From contig JADNRZ010000003.1 in NCBI GenBank assembly GCA_015501605.1, forward strand, positions 2,480,001 through 2,544,000: a stretch of 64,000 bases of DNA, read 5' to 3'. Below are positions 29,264 to 40,462 of the stretch, piece after piece. Within the stretch, counting starts at the first letter, position 1. Every line of letters starts with the position of its first letter. The translations under genes were made by a program, and so were the position numbers. Source of the stretch: Panaeolus papilionaceus. Taxonomy: Eukaryota > Basidiomycota > Agaricomycetes > Agaricales. A model generated the notes under the pieces. The model was given only the letters and a program-made list of their open reading frames with translations. It was not told where the DNA came from and searched no databases.

Positions 29264-31944
29264 TTAGACACCTCCTCCGCTCTTCTCAACAGGGATTCTT
29301 GCGCGTTTCTTCATATCGGGGGTAGGAGTGAACGATACTTCCTTGAGGTTTCCACAAACCTATAACAACCAACGCATCAGCACTAATCAAAAGGAGCGAA
29401 CAAACGAAGAACCCACCTCAACAAAATCATCAAAATCCAGCTCCTCACTCCCCATCAACCCCGCCTCCTCAAGTACATACTCAACCTCCTTCCTGCTCAC
29501 CCCCTCATACCCTGGAATCTCCTTCAACATCCCCACCACCTCGCCCCTCTTCACTCCCTTCACCTCACTCTTCTTCGCCACCCACACCTTCTTCAACGCA
29601 TCCAACTCCCCCGCCTCGAACCTCGCCCTGCCCACACCAAGCGAATCGCCCTTCACCGCTCCCCACCCCCTCCACACACCCGCCTGAACCCACTCTCCCC
29701 ACCCCCTTGCAATCGGCTCCGGCACGAACCCGCGCTGCACATACGCACGCGGCAGGCCCATGCTCTCGAGGAACCTCGTGGCCTTCCATATCTCGCTGCG
29801 TTTGCGCGCATAGGACCACCCGAGTTCTTCGCCCATGATGTCGACGACCACCGGGAGGGCGTAGAGGGCTGCTCGGGCGTTGAGGAAGGAGAGACGCGTG
29901 CGGCGGGCGATGACGTCGATGGCGGTTTGTGCGTATTCGTTGCGGACTGCATAGCGCACTTCGGCGTCGATGACTAGAGGAGTACGTTTTTCAGAGATTG
30001 GGATAACAAGGCGAGATAGGAGTGCTTACTGGGATATTGAGGCACTAGTCTCTTTCCGTGGAGTGGCCAGCGTTCACCGGTGGGTTTGGCGAGGGAGCAA
30101 ACAGTCCATGCGCGGTCACCATAGTTCTCCGAAAGGTGCTGAGCAACATCCGTCTCCAAACCATACTAAAATCGTGAAAAAAAATTGTCAGAAACGCGAA
30201 AAAAGAGACCAACACAAAAAAAAAAAAAAAAAAAGCCTCACAGTTTGAATCAACCCAATAAACATATTCCTGCTCCACCCATCACTCCCCACCAACCTAA
30301 GCGTATCCGTAACACACCCACTCCTCGCCCTACTCTCCAATCCAAACACCTTCACAGCCTCATCAACCGTCTCCTGCGCCATCGCCCTATACGTCGTCCA
30401 CTTCCCGCCCGCAATTGTCAACAGCCCACTCTCACTAACATAAATCATATGATTCCTAACCAACCCCTCTGTCTTCTCCGCATTCGGGTTCCTCACAAGC
30501 GGCCTCAGGCCACTCCATGCGCTGAGCACGTCCCCTCTTCTCACTTTGATGTCCGGCGAGAGGTAGCTCCTCACCTCCTCGAGGACCCACCGGATTTCGT
30601 CCTCGGAGGCTTTAGGTTCGCGCGAGACAGAGGCGGGGGTGTCGGTGGTGCCAGCGATGGTGTTGCCTTGCCAGGGCAGGAAGAAGATGACACGTCCGTC
30701 GGATGTGGCGGGGTCGAGGAGGCCCATTTTACGGGGGGAGTAGTAGTTGGGGAGCGTGATATGGATGCCGGAGGAGGGCTGGACGATGGTTTCGTGTGCG
30801 GGGTTGTCGAGCTTGAGGAGGCTGTCGGTGAATGGTCCTGTTGCGTTGATGATACCCTATGACGAAAATAAAATTAGCAAAGGTGATAAGATAGATAGAT
30901 AGATCGATTGGGAGATGTAAGATCGACGAATGAGTAAGTTTTGACATACCTTTGCACGAACGTTCCACTCTTCGCCGGTGAGGTTGTCTTTGACTCGTGC
31001 GCCGTTCAGTTTTCCATTTTGATCCTTGTGGAGTTGAGTGACCTCGCAATAGTTGGCGACAGTTGCACCATGTTTGACGGCACTCATAATGAGGGCGATG
31101 TTCATGCGAGAGTCATTGTGTTGACCTTGATCAAAAAATTAAGGAAAATGAAAATTTGAGACTAAAGTAGAAGCTCACCATCGTAATAAACCACAGCTCC
31201 AACCAGACCATCGCTCTTCAACATAGGGAAGGTCTCCAACGCCTTGCCCTTGCTCATAACATAAGAAGACTCCATATTCTCCTTTCCAGCTAAAACGTCG
31301 TACATCTTGCAACCCGCAAGATAGTAAGGCACCTGCCAGTACTTGTAAATCGGCAACATAATGGGCAGCATATTGGAGAGATAAGGAGCAGTCTCCAAGA
31401 AGATTCTTCGCTCATGAAGAGCCTCTTTGACGAGCTTGTATTGGTCATAATCGAGCTCGAAAACGGCTTTTTGCAGGTATCGGACACCACCATGGACGAG
31501 CTTGGTAGATTTTGATGATGTGCCTTTATGACGTCGTTTTTAACAATCATCAGAAACAGCAGGAAAAAAACAAGAGAGAGCCAAGACAACAAACGCACCA
31601 GCAGCAAAGTCATCTCGCTCCACCAAAGCCACCTTCAGACCACGACTAGCAGCATCAACAGCGCATCCCGCACCAGTAGCTCCTCCGCCAACGATGAGCA
31701 AGTCAAACTCTGCGTCTCCTGTAGGGTTCTTCGTCACTGATCCCCCAGCAGCCTTGAGCTTGCTGATCATCTCAGCTCTTGAAGGCGGGGTCCATGGGGG
31801 TGGAGGGCGTCGGGTCGTCTTTGATGATTGTGGGTATGCTGGACCCGAGTTCAGATACCAATACCCGCCTGCCAGCGACAGAGCTGTGCCTCCAGAGGCG
31901 TACGCAAGACTCCTACGAGAGAAAAGTCTCCGTAGAATGGCCAT
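29264..31944 (-). CDS. GUT2: Mitochondrial FAD-dependent glycerol-3-phosphate dehydrogenase (GUT2/GPD2)
   Basis: Seven exons: 31944-31599, 31523-31179, 31125-30950, 30856-30242, 30165-30030, 29973-29417, 29359-29264; all phases fit, giving 756 residues. It oxidises glycerol 3-phosphate to dihydroxyacetone phosphate at the inner mitochondrial membrane and passes electrons to ubiquinone (glycerol use, G3P shuttle). An Arg-rich, then hydrophobic N terminus ([15 protein letters not shown]) fits mitochondrial import. The FAD-binding Rossmann motif is [20 protein letters not shown], followed by [12 protein letters not shown]. Other landmarks are YYDG then NDSRMN across an exon joint, [21 protein letters not shown] and [16 protein letters not shown]. 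The C-terminal extension ([19 protein letters not shown]) resembles the EF-hand-like region of animal GPD2. Intron 4 holds a 20-nt homopolymer (T on the coding strand). Confidence 0.96.
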
Positions 31945-32937
31945 GATAGATGGTGGTTGGCTGACGAGTCGTTGATGAGTGTTGCCAGTGAGTTCAAACA
32001 GACGACGTCAGTTATTTATCCTTCCACAACAACAAGGAAAAAATAGGATCTTTTAACCTATAGGATATAATTTCCCGGACTAAACTTGATCAGTTTTTCC
32101 CATTTGCCTATGTTGCGAACGTGCGCAAGAATAGAATGTGGGCAACTCACCGTTCAGTTCCGTTGGTCAATAAGTTATGAGAGGTTTGAACTACCTTGCG
32201 CCGCTAAAGTTCAAAGTGGTATTGCGGACGTAGAGGAAACGAAGAAAGATATTGATGGAGCATAATGAGCGACCTTTTTTAGGCGAGCGGACGGGTACAC
32301 AAATGGTGAATGACGCTCACCTTGTTCTCGTCCCACTGAAACTGACCCATGACGGAGGTGTGACGGAACAAATCTCGCGATCATATGCAAGTGTACAGTT
32401 ACCCGGTCCGCTGATGGGCCGTTAGACGGTCCGTTCTGGTGCCGTAAATCAGCGATAAAACCAAGCAACGTTCGACAATGACAGGGTTCTAGGTCGCCGA
32501 AAATAGCGGAGGTGTATAGAAATAGCTGTAGATGTGTAAATATTGTAAATGGACAGAGGAAGGGAATGATGAGGGGAAGGTGCATCATGATTATTTTCGC
32601 GCCAAGCTCTGTGATTGGACTAGATCATCTCCTCCAAGCCTCAGTGGGGAGGTAAAGCACCCTTTAAATTGTAGACCGAAAGGAAGATAGGGGCATATAC
32701 ACACAGATAATGCATTATAGGTAACAGATTAACTGGTTTAAAAATCAAAAAAGAGAATTTGAACGTGAATTCGTTGTTTCCAGTTTGACGACTCCATTTC
32801 ATTGATGCAACGAAGGTCCGCATTATGCAAAGCTTACACATGCTCATTCAGTGCGATTCTGATTTGTATTTCATTCAAGTGGTCTATACAGTCTAACAAA
32901 ATTTAATGGCCCCATATGCAACAAGCAAAAAAGTATT
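31945..32937. other. Intergenic, promoter side of GUT2
   Basis: No gene supported. A minus frame at 32211-32588 has no recognisable features. Confidence 0.5.
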
Positions 32938-33053
32938 TGACGAGAGTGGCATTCGAACCCACGCCCCGAAAGACCAGATGTGTCGAACACTGCTGGACAT
33001 CAAATGTCCTGGTCTCCTTAGTCTGGCGCCTTAGACCGCTCGGCCATCTCGCC
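32938..33053 (-). tRNA. tRNA-Leu (AAG)-like copy with a broken T-stem pair
   Basis: Nearly identical to the copy at 28574, including intron and 3' trailer, with one intron difference. One base at 32950 changes the T arm to GTGGG TTCGAAT GCCAC, so the universal 53-61 G-C pair becomes G-G. The pair closing the T loop is needed for the tRNA elbow, so this copy may be poorly functional or a very young pseudogene. Confidence 0.8.
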
Positions 33054-33233
33054 ATGTGACGCTGTGGCCTGCGTGCATTTACAGACCGCAGCGATCACTG
33101 AGAGTGAAGAAGCGCCCTCGGTGATCCCATCACGTTGCGTCGACATGATCATCAACATTACCATCGCCGACCCAGGTCATTCTTCCGCTTCTGTCCCCAA
33201 CCGTTGTCATAACCCAGTTCTCCGACATACAAG

Positions 33234-34025
33234 TCAAGTTGTGCTCCCGCTTCCCCAAGATGAATTATATTCAGGAGGCAAAAGTGAGTCTTCGAATGAT
33301 AACTCCGAGGGTGGTATAATACTATCACCGTCCATGCCTTCTACGTCTTCTGGAATGCGATATGGGTACGGTACTGGATCCATCTGAGGTACCTGTAACG
33401 GCTGAATGGAATGGCGTTGGCCTTGTTCTGAACGGTTGTTGTCGTCGATTTGATTGACCTCGATGGTCATAGGTGAAGTTGAATTGGAAGGCCGATAAGT
33501 GTACGGTGGAAGGACTGCTGCTGCACTAATAGAGTCTGAATCAAGCGTCCTTGGCTCCGTCACAGGGCTTTCTACTGTTATATATCCTTCGGACACAGTG
33601 TTGAGTTGAGGTGATGGAGTCGTAAACCGAGGTGATTGTAGTATAGAAGACGTCAGCTGTAAAGCGTCTGGCTCTGGCTGTCGCGTCCGTGTGTGAATCC
33701 ACTGAAAAAGCGCATGTCGGATTCTCGACAGGAAGGAGCCCTCTGGCACTGGCAATCGCGGGTTACTGCTCAAGTTGGTATTCGCGACATCTGGATCCGA
33801 AGATGACGCCCTACTCGTATTATAGTAAGCAGGGCATTTTGAGAGCACGACCGCATGCACGTACGAAGTAGTTACGGATTTCCTGCCCTTGAAGATGAGG
33901 TGTACAAAGTGGGAGCCAAGTATCATCAAAATTCCAAGTATAATTAATGCTCCAGACGTGGCAAGTATAGCGAGCAACGTGGTGTTATGGGGCAGCCCCG
34001 ATGCGCGACGAGCGAGCTCGGGCAT
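33234..34025 (-). CDS. Single-pass membrane protein of the PPEY-tail family, member 1
   Basis: A 263-residue frame from MPELARRASGLPHNTT. A splice-acceptor-like TTCTTCAG sits right before this ATG, so a short upstream exon or leader intron is possible. A hydrophobic segment at about 15-38 (TLLAILATSGALIILGILMI) is followed by a basic stretch (FKGRKS). The long cytoplasmic tail is Ser/Pro/Thr-rich and low complexity. Near the end it carries three blocks shared with its neighbours: PPYTYR, EVNQIDDNN and SELSFEDSLLPPEYNSSWGS. PPEY is a PPxY (PY) motif, the class bound by WW domains of Nedd4/Rsp5 ubiquitin ligases; that binding is inference. No homologue of known function is recognised. Confidence 0.68.
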   Translation of the reverse strand: MPELARRASGLPHNTTLLAILATSGALIILGILMILGSHFVHLIFKGRKSVTTSYVHAVVLSKCPAYYNTSRASSSDPDVANTNLSSNPRLPVPEGSFLSRIRHALFQWIHTRTRQPEPDALQLTSSILQSPRFTTPSPQLNTVSEGYITVESPVTEPRTLDSDSISAAAVLPPYTYRPSNSTSPMTIEVNQIDDNNRSEQGQRHSIQPLQVPQMDPVPYPYRIPEDVEGMDGDSIIPPSELSFEDSLLPPEYNSSWGSGSTT

Positions 34026-34309
34026 TCTGAAGAATAATAGTTGTATGCGTGAAGGCGAGGGATGCTTCAAAAAGCCTGAAAATCAGAGCCTTGAGCCTGA
34101 GCGCCGAGGTAGTGCTTTTGTCATGATGTTGATTCCTTGGAGCCTATCTATTTTCGTCAAGACATGAAATGATTACTGATTACGATTGGAGTGAGAACGT
34201 TTGGATTAGCTAGTATCCCAGTTTCTACCGTATTAACGGATTGACAAACGGTCTGAAATGACCTGTCCATATCAGCTCTATCATCTACGGTGCCAACGAA
34301 AATGACCCG

Positions 34310-34530
34310 CGTCCCCAACCGATTGGCATCCAGGGGCAACGATGAGTACTCAAATGATAGTTCTGAGGGTAGTATATAGCTGTTACCATCCATATCCTCA
34401 ACCTCTTCTGGAATGCGATATGGGCACCGCAAATCCGGAGAAGCCAGAAGTCCTTCTAAGGACCCATCGGATTGAACTGGGCTCTGTCACAACTGAATAC
34501 TATCGTCGACTGGATTGACATCGATAGTCA
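34310..34530 (-). pseudogene. Relic of the PPEY-tail membrane protein family
   Basis: The minus strand keeps TIDVNPVDDS-like, CPYRIPEEVEDMDGNS and SELSFEYSSLP blocks in line with member 1. The tail motif has decayed (LPLDANRLG in place of LLPPEYxSxWG), frames change, and no membrane segment is found upstream. It is a dead tandem copy. Confidence 0.72.
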
Positions 34531-35555
34531 CAATGAGCCATTAACTCCCGTGGCGAGTTTACGGGAAATAAGATTGTGCATCCTGGAGAAAAGCTGCTAC
34601 TCCATCTTGGAGTACGGAAATGAGAGGCGAGGGTCATGGCACCATGGCGGGGTTATGTGTCGTCATCCTCAGAGATTATCCGAAGCTTTGTCCGAATATT
34701 TACTTGTAATGGATGGGGAAGGTTTCGCCCCCGTGGACGGTTTCATCGACAGGCCTTCGCATCTATTTCTGGGAAGACAATAGCTCATGATTCTTTCTAT
34801 CAGAAAAAGCTTTCATTATCCATTACAACTTGTGCTGCATAATGCACCAACATACAATTGTGCGCCTGAGATTCTAGATGGAGTGACAGTGAAATGTTCT
34901 ATCTCCAAATGCTGATCGTTATTCAGGTGGTAAAAGAGAGGCTTCTTTGATATTAATGCATAATGTTTGATGCGAGAGGAACGAGCACGGGCATCCCGTA
35001 CATGGTTAGTGTGTTCGTTGATGCTAGGAGTGAGGGGTGGAGCATTGTTCTCAGAGGTTATTAATTGAGCCTCTGCCATATGGATAAATGTCCAGATCAA
35101 GTCCAGATGCATTTTTGTGGTCCTGGGAAGCCGCGCAAACTGCAACGCAATTTTTCTGATGAGATCACCAATCAACACAGATTCACTGAAAATCGTGCGT
35201 GATTCGGTCTCTTTCCGTCCAATCATCTATAAATAATGAATACAGCCTCCCATGTATTTAGCGAGTATCATATGTACACATTGTCCAAATCAGAACAGTT
35301 TTAATTAACTGACATTACTTCTACCACGCTAACATTTGCGCGTGATGAGCGGCATATTCGAAACGCGTCTATTTTTTAGAGTGAGATTGTATCATTGTAA
35401 ACAAAATGTCAACGAGATGCATTTCCCCCGTGGGTTCTGCTCACCTCTCCACCTGGGTGAAACTCCCAAACTACACGCTGGCCTAAGGAGACGATCTTAT
35501 TGACTGCCCGAAGCCACTTAAAGCTCCCCAAAAAAAATTTTAAAAAAAAAAAATG
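34531..35555. other. No supported gene
   Basis: A minus frame at 34816-35226 has no recognisable domain. A repeated ATCAGAAAAGCTTT...TTAATTAA-type segment occurs near 34799, 35290, 36639 and 36766 as a shared 3' flank of the PPEY-tail copies. Confidence 0.4.
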
Positions 35556-36364
35556 TCAACGAGATGGCCCGCCTCCCCAGGCTGATTGATACTCGGGGGG
35601 CAATAACGAGTCCTCGAATGATATTTCTGACGGTTGTATTTGAACACTATCACCGTTGAAGTCCACCACCTCCACCCCTTCTGAAATGTGATATGGATGA
35701 GTTATTGAATCCCTCTGATTTGCCTCCAACAATCGATTGATATGAACCTGACTCTGTCCCAAAGGAATATCGTCATAGCCTTGAACAACCTCGACGGTCA
35801 TGGCAGCAGTTGAGCTGGGTCGTCGATACGTATATGGAGAGATAATTCCCGCTGGCGTGTTAATGGAATTTGAATCGAATGTCGGTGGCATGGTGATTAG
35901 GGTTTCTGGTGCCGCAGCCTCTTCGGACATGGTGTCGAGCTGAGGAGGTGGCATCATAAAGTGAGGTAGTTGGCCGGTATTATACTGCAACTGTGGAAGT
36001 GATAATGTCGGTGAATGATTGAGCCCAAGGGAAGGAAGGTCGATATTGACTTGTAGAATGTTGGGTTCTAGCTGTGCCGCCCTCATCTGAATAGGCCCCA
36101 TTTGCGATCGTGCATTCAGATCGTTTGTTGTCTCCGAGGACGACGTTCTAGCCGAAATCATATGATGCACGGGTGGTGACACCGCAACCGTATTTTTGAG
36201 GATCGGTGCGGGCAGTGGCGGAGGTTTATAACGAAATCCACGTCTGATAATCCTCCGCACAAAGCATAAAACAAAAGAGGCGGATACTAAACCCCCATTA
36301 CGACAGCGACAACCGCCACTGGACCATTTTCTGTGACAAATGTACGAGGGATAAGCTTGGGCAT
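35556..36364 (-). pseudogene. PPEY-tail membrane protein, member 2, with a frameshift in a G run
   Basis: The tail of 234 codons is open and intact, with ISPYTYRRPSS, MTVEVVQGYDD and SEISFEDSLLPPEYQSAWGG, and shows no decay. The start found by comparison with member 1 is MPKLIPRTF at 36364-36362. Its frame carries the first half of the membrane segment (VAVVAVVMG) and then hits a stop. The second half (LVSASFVLCF, then RRIIRRGFRYK) is in the next frame. The shift falls at a run of five G (C5 at 36292-36296 on the plus strand). This is either a true one-base loss or a homopolymer error in the assembly; the intact tail argues for a recent event or an error. Confidence 0.65.
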
Positions 36365-36674
36365 CTTAGATGGAGTTTGCAAATTGATGAGCCTAATACT
36401 AGATATTGAGCTTGAAGAGCAAGGAGCACTGGTCGTGGCAAAGTATCAACGAAAGTTGCAATAAACGGGGGTCCTTTATGGTTATGCGACAGGCGAGAGG
36501 GCTGGAAAGGATGGCGGAGGGCTTGGGAGTGAAGAGCTTCAGACTCAGATAAGTACATATGATTATAAGATATTCTTGTACTTGCTATTGAAGACCCTAC
36601 CATCCCATCTCATGGTGAACATGAGAGATCATGCGCATCATCAGAAAGCTTTAATTAAAAGCGGCAGCGCTGTT

Positions 36675-36735
36675 CCGAGCCCCCGCCCCCCGAAGCTGAT
36701 TGGCATTCAGGTGGGAAATCCTCGTTCTGGGACGT
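36675..36735 (-). pseudogene. Tail relic of the PPEY family
   Basis: About 60 bp on the minus strand decode to EDFPPECQSASGGGG, a decayed form of the EDSLLPPEYQSAWGGG tail, with no body upstream. It is flanked by the same ATCAGAAA...TTAATTAA 3' repeat as the living copies. Confidence 0.65.
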
Positions 36736-36853
36736 ATACCGTCTGGTGGGATCTTCAGATTCGCATCAGAAACGTTTTAATTAATTCTGTTAAGTCGTAA
36801 TTAATAAAATCCTCGGGGTCAGTTGAGTGTTTTCTGTCTACACATTGATACTA

Positions 36854-37804
36854 TCAACGAGACTCCCCGCCTCCCCATGCTGATTGATACTCGGGTGGTA
36901 ACAGAGAGTCCCCGAATGATATCTCAGAGGGATTAACTATGCTGTCGCGGTCGAACCCCTCTAGCTCTTCTGGGTTGGAAAGGAGCTGTACATGTGCCAG
37001 TGATGGAACCAATTGAGGAGACTCCAGGGATGGGAAGACATGATGGGCATCGTTCTGTTCAGAAGGGATGCCGTTGTTGTTATGATCCCTTTCGAAGCCG
37101 CTGGAAAAATTATTGACTCGATATGTGTATGGAGAGACAACCCCTAGCGATTGAGTGGATTCGGGTAACAAGCTACTACCCGAAGCCAATGCTGGTGTCT
37201 CGTGGCCTTCTTGTTCAGAGACTGTGCCATGGTGAGGCGGAGTACTGTTGTTCTCATCATGAGATAAAATTGAAGCATCGCTACGATCTTCTTGGGTGTA
37301 TTGTCCTGTTGTGTCAGGGTATGCAACTGTCCTGGGAACGACCCAACCGGCGTTGTTGGCATTGGTGTCCGTGGTTCCCTCAGCGGCCTCTTGCTGTATT
37401 CTCATCTGGTGGGACTCCAGAAGCGCTCGTTGTAGTCCTAGCACCAAGTCCCCTCTTTCAATACTGGTCGGCACCTGTCTATTGTCGTTTCTAGGTAGTC
37501 CGACCGATGTGTTGTGAGATATTGGTGGCGACAGCGCTCTCATTACTTGGGGTTGTGGGTCGCGGAGGGGGGCGGGGTTTGTTTCTTCATGCTGTTGAAA
37601 AAGCTGAGTCAGTGCCTTTCTCTCCCTTCTCCGGAAAATACAGCCCATGATGATGAAAAATATTGCAGCTGAAGTTAACGCAGCAAATATTATCTCAGGT
37701 GCTATCTTCGTGGAATCATCGCTAGAAGCTGAGCCGCTAGGGACAATGATTGCAGCCGGGGAGGTTAATAATATTGTTGGTGTAGTAGCTGATGCCGGCG
37801 ACAT
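36854..37804 (-). CDS. Single-pass membrane protein of the PPEY-tail family, member 3
   Basis: A 316-residue frame from MSPASATTPTILLTSPAAII. A short Ser/Thr/Ala-rich external part leads to a hydrophobic segment at about 36-55 (APEIIFAALTSAAIFFIIMG) and a basic stop-transfer run (FRRRERK). The cytoplasmic tail is low complexity, with the shared blocks VVSPYTYR, ELEGFDRDS and SEISFGDSLLPPEYQSAWGG at the very end. An acceptor-like site (ACTCAG) upstream suggests a leader intron. The longest and best preserved member of the cluster; function unknown. Confidence 0.72.
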   Translation of the reverse strand: MSPASATTPTILLTSPAAIIVPSGSASSDDSTKIAPEIIFAALTSAAIFFIIMGCIFRRRERKALTQLFQQHEETNPAPLRDPQPQVMRALSPPISHNTSVGLPRNDNRQVPTSIERGDLVLGLQRALLESHQMRIQQEAAEGTTDTNANNAGWVVPRTVAYPDTTGQYTQEDRSDASILSHDENNSTPPHHGTVSEQEGHETPALASGSSLLPESTQSLGVVSPYTYRVNNFSSGFERDHNNNGIPSEQNDAHHVFPSLESPQLVPSLAHVQLLSNPEELEGFDRDSIVNPSEISFGDSLLPPEYQSAWGGGESR

Positions 37805-38408
37805 CGGTGAAACAGCTGAGTATTAACAGAGCTATGGAGCGACGTTAGTGATTTTAAAGCATGATGGTAAAGGGACAGTAGAGAATAGAGAGGAGTCGCT
37901 GAATGGGGTGTTTTATGCCAATAATATGCGGAGGCGTCCGGTATGTGTACATGAAGTTTAACTTTCGACTTGGTCACAGTCTTACTGATACTAGTGGAAT
38001 ACATAAGCACAAAAGTGGCCATTGAAATCTTGAGATGTCTTAAGAAAGCGATGCTCTATTCACACAGTTTTTGATATTAAGACATCAATTTCTATCGAAG
38101 TAGAATGGCCTCTCAAGATCTCAAGATTCTTAATTATAAGGTCCCCCGATGATCACAGATGGGAGCACATGGACATTGATGGCGATTGACCTACTACATA
38201 ATTACACTGATCGACGCTCAGATGTTCTGATTCTCAGTGTGAGTCGAGAAATTTACCTACCAGAGCACTGGTAGATCTTGCTGACTGACAGCGCGTACTT
38301 TACGGTTTCATGTTCTCCTCGGATATGTTCATTCTCCGGGTGAAATTTACCCTATTTTGATCAATTATAGGATACATGAGGCTATGAATGTCTATTCGGC
38401 AAGTTTTC
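37805..38408. other. Intergenic
   Basis: Promoter side of member 3 and 3' flank of the next minus-strand gene. No other frame of note. Confidence 0.5.
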
Positions 38409-39964
38409 CTAATATGTTGGCGGTGAAGCAGTGATAACCTCATTTCTGGGGGGTTCCGTGGGCAAGACCAAGGGACCACCGTCAACAGCGCGCCTAGGCC
38501 CCATTGGCCCAGACATATTCTGAGCTGCGCGCAATGACAACCCATTAACATCAGCGGGTACATTTGCTGGTGCTGGTGCTGATGAACCAGATGACGGTGC
38601 TTCAGGAGGTCTCGACAATGACGCGTGCTTAGCGCGCGGTAGCACGCCCATCGGCGGTTGAGAGGGGCCTTCTTCTCTGGCAGGCAAACTCGCTGGACGC
38701 ATTTGAGAGGGCTTTACACCATAAGAAACAGGCCGTACAGGCTGTAGTGATGGTAAAGAGGGCATCTCTCTGCCACCAAATTTGGCAGGAACAAAATCTG
38801 GTCGGGGGATGGCGGGGAAGGGAGTGATGACATTCGACGCCTCTGAACTGATGATCGACTGGCGAGAGTCAGGGCTATCCAGCTCGGCCTTGCTCTCATT
38901 TGCCTTTCTTTGGTGCTTGATTCGATAATATACCAACCACCCTAATAAGACGAGAAATGCCAATCCACCTACAACCCCTCCAGCAACCTTTCCAGCCAGA
39001 CTCTTGGAGGAATGAGAGGATGGAGCCGGAGCTGGCAAGGCTGTCGCAAGACTGGTCCCATTCGAGCCTCTAGATGTCGGTAAGCCGGGTGAAGTACCAA
39101 GTGGAGGACCAATTGTGCTCGATGAGCTGAAGATAGCTGGGAAAGAGTGCGAATTCGACAGAGAAAACTGTTCGGAGGCGGTTGTGATACTAATTGCAGC
39201 GGGGGACGTTGGAAGTACTTCCACCGGGGATGGTGAAGTTGGGGATAGTTCAGGCGCTGTTGGAAGGCTGACTATGCTTGTAAGCACGGATACCGACTCT
39301 TGAGGAACTGTCGGTGTTGGAAGACTCCCATCCACCGTACTACTAGGGAGTATGAAGACAAAGCTGACCAGATCCATAACTGGGGCGTTCTCATTTGCTA
39401 AAAAAACGGAAGGAACTGCGGGCTCTGAAAGTTGCATCGAAAAGAGCATAACCTAATAAATAACGACATCTTCAATGCAGGAATTAGATGACGTTCGAGT
39501 CGGTGCTTACTGGGGGTCCTGCATTTCCTTCAGTGAGGACATTCCCGACCTCATCCTTGGGATCTGTTGAGCTGGCGGACGACTGAAGCCTAAGTAAACA
39601 AGCCCCAGACGCATTATGCAGAAAACCCCAGTATTCTAATCCAATGACGGGCTCTGAAATAAAATGTTGGGTATGAGCAACCAGTCGATGTTTCCCTATG
39701 AAACACTTCGAATTCCTCACCTTGAATCTGCTGTTCGATATAAAGGAATCGTATGAGTACTAGTGCACAGAAAAACGTTACATTTGGAGCACGTACTAGA
39801 GAAAGAAACGCGCTTGGTGACGATGTCGTTGCAAAGGTGCCAGTATTCCCGTCGATGGACCATGTTTGGTGTTCCCATGCTTCCGAACTGGAGTCATTCG
39901 TGGTGGCTAGACTATTATATACAATGCGAGAGTCGCTATCGAGGATGATAATTTTCTGAGACAT
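38409..39964 (-). CDS. Single-pass membrane protein with globular N-terminal domain and C-terminal PPTY, three exons
   Basis: Exons are 39964-39721, 39653-39511 and 39452-38409. Donors GTGAGG and GTAAGC and acceptors TTTCAG and ATTAG fit phase, giving 476 residues. The N-terminal domain (DSDSRIVY, HQTWSIDGNTGTFATTSS, SAFLSLVRAPNVTFF, GLEYWGFLHN) resembles the beta-sandwich ectodomain of many agaricomycete membrane proteins of unknown ligand. A Ser/Thr/Pro-rich stalk follows, then a membrane helix (AGGVVGGLAFLVLLGWLVYY) with a basic flank and a Pro-rich cytoplasmic tail. The last four residues are PPTY, a PPxY motif at the extreme C terminus. No signal peptide is seen; a short upstream exon is likely, since CTCAG precedes the second codon region. 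Confidence 0.72.
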
Positions 39965-40462
39965 AACGCATGTACATGGAACGATTGATGGTTCGGGGGT
40001 TGGAGCACTCGACTATGAAGTTCTGTTATATGCGAGTATCTTTCAAGGAGGGAGATGCGGAGAACTAGAGACAAAAAGACCAGATATGCTGGGAGGCGCG
40101 TTATTTTTGTCGATAATCTATATAAAGATGCGTGCATCCTTGACGTGCGAGTGTTCTCATCAAGGAGTCTCTTACTCTGATGCCGCTGAGATTGCCATGA
40201 GGTTCTGATCATGATGCAGTGGGAAACCAGCAGTGGGAAGCCAGTGGCGGCAGCGAGTACCTCGGGACCACCAATTGGCATCTCGGGGAATTACATTGTA
40301 CAGATGGGGCTCATTGAAAAAGAGTCCAATACGACATTAGAGAGCACAGGTACTTGGATTATTGATATCACGCGCTGGTGTCGGAGCTGCTCGTGAGGGT
40401 TCCATTATGATATGGCAAGTATTTAGACCTGACACACTGGGCTACGTACTCATATTGTTTAC
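39965..40462. other. Divergent intergenic region
   Basis: Lies between the minus-strand three-exon membrane gene and the plus-strand PPEY-tail gene. It may contain unrecognised first exons (signal peptides) of either; none could be joined with confidence. Confidence 0.45.

Noticed and set aside
30215..30234. A20 run considered as a retroposed poly(A) tail
   Set aside because: It lies inside a GUT2 intron as the polypyrimidine part of the coding strand; no retrocopy adjoins it.
30185..30862. Plus-strand 225-codon ORF opposite GUT2
   Set aside because: Antisense shadow of conserved GUT2 exon 4; the minus-strand protein is unambiguous.
34840..34890. CAPEILDG-like peptide on the plus strand, with a similar segment near 41425 (ARPEILDEKW), suggesting a kinase relic
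   Set aside because: The match is about nine codons; no other kinase motif (lysine, HRD, DFG) is nearby.
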